NCBI GenBank assembly: GCA_944990035.1
Contig: CALYLX010000072.1
Span: 244,265 to 308,264 of the forward strand
DNA: 64,000 nt
Direction of reading: 5' to 3'
DNA from: Clitopilus passeckerianus
Taxonomy: Eukaryota; Basidiomycota; Agaricomycetes; Agaricales; Entolomataceae
Position 1 is the stretch's first letter. The number at the start of each line of letters is the position of its first letter. Under the pieces are notes generated by a model that ran no database searches, had not been told where the DNA came from, and worked only from the letters and a program-made list of their open reading frames with translations. Below are positions 58,540-64,000 of this stretch, piece after piece. The position numbers and the translations under genes were made by a program.

Positions 58540-60643
58540 CTAGTTCTGCTGAGTTACCGCTTCAGCCGCATTTTGTATGCACCTCTGCGTCTCAATCTCA
58601 GGCTCCGTCTCAACGAAACTGCCACTGGCGGTGGTTGTGTTCTTCGGGTCTTGCTGCAAAACGATCCGCGCTCGATGTTTTGGCATATATTGAGGCCAGT
58701 TTGGTGATTTCGCTAGCTTGTGAGTGTTAGGGTTCCCCGATCGGACGAAGGAGAGCCAATAGGCGATCAGCTCAGATGCGAACGCTTTCTCTACTGTGTT
58801 CTGTGGTGTGAAAGTGGTAGTACCGTTGATTCTGTGAGAGGACAATGTTAGTCATAGTGACAATACAGGCAAGGAAAGAAACGAACCCTGTGTTTGTGCC
58901 CAGAAACATCATCCAGTTTTCTGCTGCATGTCCAACTTCCGGGCCAGATGAAGTCGGGTTACGTTGGTTGTATCGATAGGTCCACGCCTTTGTCTTGTTC
59001 ATGAAGTTTTGTGCCATGATTGTACGCTGTTGATAGTTGTGGTTACTGAATCTCGTAAACATAGGGCGGGACTTACCCCACATCGAAGAGTTGTATCCCC
59101 TGTCAAGGTTTGCAGACGTAAAGCATCTGAGGGGAAATCGGATTCGAGATATAACTTGAGCCGGACAGTAAGTAAACGAGTTCCTCTGTGACATAAAGAG
59201 GCCCTCACCGCCTCCAGTGCAGCAACGTCATAGTCTTGAATCGAAGGACAGTAAGCTCTTAGTGCCGAAGTAACATCTGCGCCTCCTGTCAACGTCTCGT
59301 TTGTTGTGGCTCTGGGTATAGGTTGTCAGCAACTGGGATTTCCGCTTTTTTGGTTAGAACCTACCCAACAATCAGGGGTACTGCCGTGAATTTGCCGGAA
59401 CTGAGAGCTCTTGACGGGTAGTCTGTGATAATCTTCCCATCGACAACAGGATGGAAGACGTTGTAGGCGGATCCGTTGCTGGAAACCATTAGCTTGAGAC
59501 TTGCCAGTCCGAACAAGGGTTCTCACAAATCAGAGGTGCTGGCGGCGTCTTGTGCCAATGCCAAAGAGCTGACGCTAGCAGTGCGTAGACAAGCCATCCT
59601 GTCGGCGGTGGTCCGACCGGTGCACCCAACCTTTTGCGTGAAATACTCAAACAGAGGCTGAGAAATTAAGTTTAGACATCAGTTTAAAAATGGCTGAGAG
59701 GACTCACATTCTGTTGCTTGGCAGCCGGAACAGGAGTCCTGTAGACACTCTGGGCAATGGCTTGCGAGAACAACTTCTCGCCTTCGGTCGCAGTAAGATG
59801 GAGCTCGACGGACGAGCCACCAGCACTCTCGCCGTTGATAGTGACCTTCTCCGGATTTCCACCAAAGCTGTGGATATTATGCTTTACCCATCTTAGAGCC
59901 TCAATTTGGTCCAGGAAGCCAGCGTTGAGGTCCCCAAGAGTTTCGTCAATCTGGAACTCGGCTGTTGCCATGAAGCCGAATGCATCAAGTCGGTAGTAAA
60001 CAGATACGATGACGACGTTGGGGCTTTGGTGAACCCAGTGGTCGAATGGCCAGTTTGCAGGATTGCCGAAGATGTAGCCTGTTTGAATGCGTCAGCTGGC
60101 ATATACTGTCGTTCAGGGTAACGAAAACAGACCTCCACCATGGATGTAAACCAGAACGGGTACTGACGAGGGCCTTCATGAGCATTCTCTTATGAACGAA
60201 TATCAAAGCACCTACGATTTGACCCGGCTTTAGCACCAGACGGGGCATAAATGTTAACTTTCAAGCAGTCCTCGCTTCCAGCACCGCCGTGATCGTTCGC
60301 TTGACACACATTCAGATGGCTAAAGATGTGGTTTGAGCCGTGTGATTGTACTCACTGCTTATCTTCCCTTGGATGCAAAAATCAGGGTACTTTGTGGCAT
60401 CGATGACCCCATGTGAGCTTTGTGAGATGCGAGCAGTGTTCAGAGGAGCGGTGCGCGGAAGCGCAAGTCTCCAAGTGGAGGCTCCGCATAAGGAATGCCG
60501 AGATACGCAACCGTGTTTGGGTATGACTGATTTCCTCGATATTTCGCATAGCCAGTGTCAACCACAGGAGGAGCAGCTGCAGCGAGGAGGTTTCCAGAGA
60601 GGATGAGACTAGTCAAGATACTACCAACTAGAATGGCAAGCAT
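58540..60643 (-). CDS. Secreted type-B carboxylesterase/lipase 2 (apparent frameshift)
   Basis: Tandem paralogue of esterase 1. Signal peptide MLAILVGSILTSLILSG, then VDTGYAKYRGNQ, AYLGIPYAEPPLGDLRF, YIHGGGYIFG, FGGNPEKVTINGESAGGSS (nucleophile Ser) and VGHAAENWMMFLG (catalytic His), ending AAEAVTQQN. Near 60445-60455 (minus-strand reading) the frame breaks just after RFRAP: relative to esterase 1 one base is missing before PLNTAR, so the conceptual protein would stop there. Every later exon is in frame. Either a very recent null allele or a base-call error, since the whole remaining gene is conserved. Other ATGs upstream (e.g. MRIPVLAW) would lengthen the leader. Confidence 0.8.
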
Positions 60644-61347
60644 CTTTGGGGAGAAGGACGTATCACTGGGCACCCATGCGAGCACGGGGATTCGCATTCC
60701 TTTATTCAAAATCCACCGACGTCAGACACGGGCCTCGACACCCGCTATTTGCGTAAGCCTTGGGGACGAATACGACCAGAAGCGCCGAAAGGAAACCAAC
60801 CTCTGGAAAAAGGCTGGAGAAACTCGTACGCGAGCTCAATATGAATCACAAGGCCAGGTTTGGGCTGTCACAAGATCCACTTTCGCATGCTCTCTGGGCT
60901 AACTCCTCGCTTGAAATGGCTAGCAATGTATTGGAATGATATGTATATTTAGTTCTTCTCGATGAACAAATAGCACCAGACTTGGTGGCAAAGAAAGGGG
61001 CTAAGGAGGTCGAAGAACTACTACACGCCAATACAGTGGTCATCTTCTGAATCTCTCATGATCGATCAGGCCTAAATTCGCGGCCTCGTCCAAGCCTCAT
61101 CTCGCTCAGAGCTTATTCACTAATCACACATGTTCTCCAGCTTGAAAACATCGATTTCTGAGAAAGAACTACACGGGTGCAATTGCAATTCCTTCGAGAA
61201 AACATCCCCATAATCGCTACGATCAAACATCCTTTCAATAATGCACATCCCAGATTCCAATATTTCTTGACCCTAAGATCAAATGAACTAGGCCAGAATC
61301 ATGAGTAAAGTGCTACCCAGATTTGAGCCAGAAGATATTTACCTTGT
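60644..61347. other. Spacer with probable 5' leader sequence
   Basis: About 700 bp between esterase 2 and the small secreted protein; no coding feature seen. Confidence 0.4.
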
Positions 61348-61560
61348 TCAAACAACGCTTCTCTCGAGGCGGAAGTCCCTAGCGTGAACCCGGCGGTTGG
61401 ACACCTTAGCAGGTGTAGGATCAACGATTTCTCGCGCATAGACGCGCTCTCGATAATAGCGAGCGTTCAGCTCTCCTTTAGCGTTGGCACGGGGCACAAC
61501 CGCAGCGCCAGTGAAAGCGGCAGCAGCGAGAACGACAGCGGCGGTGGCAGTGAAACGCAT
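61348..61560 (-). CDS. Small secreted basic protein
   Basis: A 70-residue open frame. MRFTATAAVVLAAAAFTGA gives a clear signal peptide. The short mature part (about 50 residues, starting near VVPRANAKG) is Arg/Tyr-rich, with no cysteines: YYRERVYAREIV, NRRVHARDF. A recurring A-R-(E/D/Y) pattern is visible. A CTTATAAG element lies about 170 bp upstream. Small Cys-free secreted proteins are frequent in mushroom genomes; function unknown. Could be a structural or signalling peptide precursor; no Kex2-like Lys-Arg pairs were seen. Confidence 0.55.
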   Translation of the reverse strand: MRFTATAAVVLAAAAFTGAAVVPRANAKGELNARYYRERVYAREIVDPTPAKVSNRRVHARDFRLERSVV

Positions 61561-62101
61561 GATGATTTGTTTGAAGATTGAAGGTATTGGTGCGGAATCA
61601 AATCTACTTCACCGGGAAGAGATTGTAGGACGTTGAGGGACGACGACGGAAAACACAAGACCAAGCTTGTGAGTTGAGCGGGGGAGTGAAGACTAGCTTG
61701 GGAAAACTAGCACCGCTGAATGGACGCTTATAAGGGATCGGTAGATTTCTGTTGATGGCGATGGGAAATTTGATGGTTGCCCACCCGTTAGATCTAAGGG
61801 GCCGTTTTAGGGTGCTGGGAGTGCTGAAACGCGTCATTCAACAGATTGAATAAAGAATGCGATGCAGCAGACGTCAAAACATGGGAAGAGGTCGCAGATT
61901 TTCAGATTTCTGATCATAATGGTAGTGTATCATAGTATGGTTAGAACCGGATCTGTTCCTGACCATTGTGCTGAACAAACCGTTGGGAGAATACGAGGTT
62001 ACGATAGAAGTACCAGATTAAAGATCTGAGTAACTTGAAGTGCAAGTTTACGAAATGGTCTATCGGATTTCATCGTTACGAAGAGAAGACATGCCCAGAT
62101 C
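61561..62101. other. Intergenic region upstream of small secreted protein
   Basis: About 540 bp, containing the CTTATAAG element at 61727-61734 and no gene. Confidence 0.4.
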
Positions 62102-63321
62102 TTATGGTTTACCGCAAGAATCAACCACATATTGCTTTGCTTGCTTCTGTTCTGCACCACCTACTCCCAGAACGTCTTCCGGCGCTTCACCTTCCTGGTT
62201 TAGCTGAAAGGAATCAATACTTCAGAATATTGGACGAATAGATGATGTACTTACGCGGCCTCTGTCAGCACCCGCATTGATGAGGAGCACCGCTGTCGCC
62301 GCATGGGCAGATTCCATTGCGAGATGCAGCGGGGTGTTACCTGGTAGGTGAATATAATGTTAGCGATCCGACGCACAAGAGGATAGAGCCTACCGATACG
62401 ATCTTGCGGATTCACGCGCAATTTTGCTGCGCCATTGGTCCCGGAGGCCTCGAGAAGTACTTTCACGATTCCTGTTGAGCCTGTTGTAGCAGCTCGATGG
62501 CTGGTAGCAGGAATATTAGGGAAGGAGGAGGCAGGAAGAACGGGAAAAGTCCTTACAGTGGTACTTGATTGGCCTTATCCTAGCATTAATCTGTGTGGAT
62601 GGGGTTTCATCCACTGTTTAAGAGATGGAATATGCAATCACGTACATCTGCACCCCTAGAAGTTAGGAGTTTTGCAATCTATTTGCACAGATAATGAGCA
62701 GCGTGAAGGTAACGGCACAGGTGTACTCACATCTATTCTTGACTTGGAGGCAGCATAATGCCTTTCCAATAAAGATATATTAGCGTTGCTGATATCACCA
62801 GCAACAAGCTTGGTCCTTACAAAGGTGTTATTCCTTATCGTTCTTCCTAGGAACTGGATGAAGAGACTCCTGGACAACATTCGACGGCGTACTTACCTGT
62901 TCACGTCGGCGCCAGCACCAATGCTCTTTCACAATGTCATCTTGACCAGAGCTCACTGGTATTTCCATTCAATTTGGGGTTTATTTGCGGATTCGTTCGC
63001 TTACCTGCGATATGAAGCGGGGTCCAGCCGCTACCGTCGGGTTTATCCACTTCGGCTTTCTGATCAAGAAGATACCTGGTTACTTCGAGGGCACCGACTG
63101 AGGCAGCCCAATGCAACGGTGTTCTTTCATCCTTCGGAGACTGCTTTATATTCTTCAGGAATTCATTTCCCGATTTTCTTACCTGATCAAGGGCATTGAT
63201 AACTTTAGGATCTTCCGCGACAATAGTCCGCAGTAGATTTAGTTGTTCTATCATGAATCAGCAACACGTATCCCTATTTTAACCTTTTCTTACTGTTTTG
63301 AGCGGCCAGATGTGCGGACAT
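62102..63321 (-). CDS. NAS6: 26S proteasome assembly chaperone Nas6/gankyrin (ankyrin repeats)
   Basis: Nas6 (PSMD10) binds Rpt3 during base assembly. The first exon is short, MSAHLAAQN (ATG 63319-63321), joined across GTAAGA...GATAG to QLNLLRTIVAEDPKVINALDQ. Ankyrin repeats follow: RTPLHWAASVGALEVTRYLL, GWTPLHIAVSSGQDDIVKE, GAGADVNR, HYAASKSRID, TGIVKVLLEASG, LHLAMESAHAATAVLL. The C-terminus reads EAPEDVLGVGGAEQKQAKQYVV and ends SCGKP, as fungal Nas6 does. In the middle, two small indels break the frame: two bases appear to be missing before IGAGADVN (near 62921) and one base before TPLHYAASK (near 62825). They sum to three and restore frame downstream. Sequencing error or a genuine lesion cannot be separated here. 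Confidence 0.85.
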
Positions 63322-63541
63322 GGTGAGTACGGTAGGTTCGTGGTTAGTTTCAAGCCAATTAGCGTCATCTTCACTGTGACGCGGCTTGAAATTGCAATTT
63401 CCATCTTGGGTCATTTCGACGCGCGTCGCCTGATCTCACGTGAACCGTGACAGTGTCACAAGTCTTTCTCATTTTCACCACTCATTTCTCTCCTTCCGCG
63501 TCGTCAACAACTACAGGGGTCGACAGATTGGACTCTCTTCA
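63322..63541. promoter_or_regulatory. Bidirectional promoter, NAS6/TFB2
   Basis: About 220 bp separate the two divergent starts. It contains CACGTG at about 63437, a possible E-box. Confidence 0.45.
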
Positions 63542-64000
63542 ATGGTAGGCCAAAGTCTACAGCTGTTGAGTCTTCTGGAAGTGCAGCTTACAAGGCGCAT
63601 GCATTGCTTCCATTCCTGGAGAGCCTGTCCCAGAATACCCTGACTCGATTGTACCAACTACCGTCGTCATGTTAGCCATATTTCGGTTAATTGAAATCTC
63701 TGAGTATTATTCTCCAGTCTGATAGATCGAACAGGTTACTTGCACCATTAGAAAGGCAACTTGTGATGAATTGCTTTGGTTAGAGTCACCAATCCCTGCC
63801 AACACGATGTCAGCATGGGTAGTCCGAGATAACAAACAGTTGGCCTTTCAATCTTAACTACTTAGGCTGAATCTGAGAAAGGACCCCACAGTCTGTATGA
63901 CCAAGCCCTCGAGAATCTCGCCCGGGTCCATATCATTCCAAAGTCAGCAGTGAAACTGACCCTAAATGCCACATTCAAAACCAGCTTCAGGCATGCACTT
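63542..64000 (+). CDS. TFB2: TFIIH core subunit Tfb2 (p52), 5' part, frame-broken, runs off window
   Basis: Tfb2/p52 anchors XPB (Ssl2) in TFIIH and stimulates its ATPase for transcription and nucleotide excision repair. Readable blocks: AYKAHALLPFLESLSQNTL, TRLYQLPSSC, LAIFR, then after an intron (GTTAAT...AACAG) LLAPLERQLVMN, LLWLESPIPANTMSAWV and, near the end, LYDQALENLARVHIIPK, SAVKLTLNATFKTSFRHA. This order matches the p52 N-terminal region. The frame breaks twice, each time where one T is missing from a T run (about 63672 and 63770), and once between the ATG at 63542-63544 and AYKAH. The start is provisional. The remainder lies beyond position 64000. Confidence 0.8.

Overview
The window reads as nuclear DNA of a mushroom-forming basidiomycete (Agaricomycetes, probably Agaricales). 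Almost every gene is cut by 45-70 bp GT-AG introns with CTNAC-like branch points, and several families are typical of that group: FunK1 kinase debris, HNH_2 proteins, F-box proteins with degenerate leucine-rich C-termini, DUF1996 secreted proteins, a bicupin oxalate decarboxylase, tyrosinase and GH51 arabinofuranosidase. No rRNA, tRNA, CRISPR or operon-like structure was seen. Exon joins were worked out by eye, so gene limits are good estimates rather than transcript-verified.

Layout. 0-12 kb is a decayed accessory zone: a FunK1 kinase remnant, two tandem short-chain dehydrogenases (one intact, one 5'-truncated), a damaged tyrosinase fused head-to-head onto the truncated dehydrogenase, an HNH-nuclease-like gene, and two related F-box genes that both carry stops. 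12-28 kb is mostly housekeeping: a mitochondrial GGQ peptide-release/rescue factor, a DUF1996 secreted protein, a divergent forkhead factor, an acidic protein of unknown function paired with THG1 (tRNA-His guanylyltransferase), then the SAGA deubiquitinase Ubp8 paired with a HINT3-type HIT protein. 29-32 kb holds a secreted oxalate decarboxylase. 31.7-36.3 kb is gene-poor and contains a 693-bp foldback (MITE-like) element and one tentative three-exon micro-gene. 36-43 kb carries a disordered protein, a RING-like protein with several SUMO-interacting-type motifs, and a second forkhead factor.

43.8-60.6 kb is a nutrition or secretion-flavoured block: two paralogous MFS transporters flanking a single-pass Ser/Thr-rich membrane protein and a GH51 alpha-L-arabinofuranosidase, followed by two tandem secreted type-B carboxylesterases. 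61-64 kb has a small secreted basic protein, the proteasome assembly chaperone Nas6 (gankyrin), and the 5' part of TFIIH subunit Tfb2 running off the end.

The most notable observations are a 3-nt micro-exon (one His codon) flanked by two other tiny exons in the GH51 gene; a SUMO-targeted-ligase-like RING protein; the foldback element; two forkhead genes lacking the canonical recognition-helix asparagines; and a cluster of apparent single-base deletions in conserved housekeeping genes at 60.4-64 kb. That last pattern looks like assembly error and should temper any pseudogene calls there. Nothing seen amounts to a clearly new multi-gene defence or mobile system.
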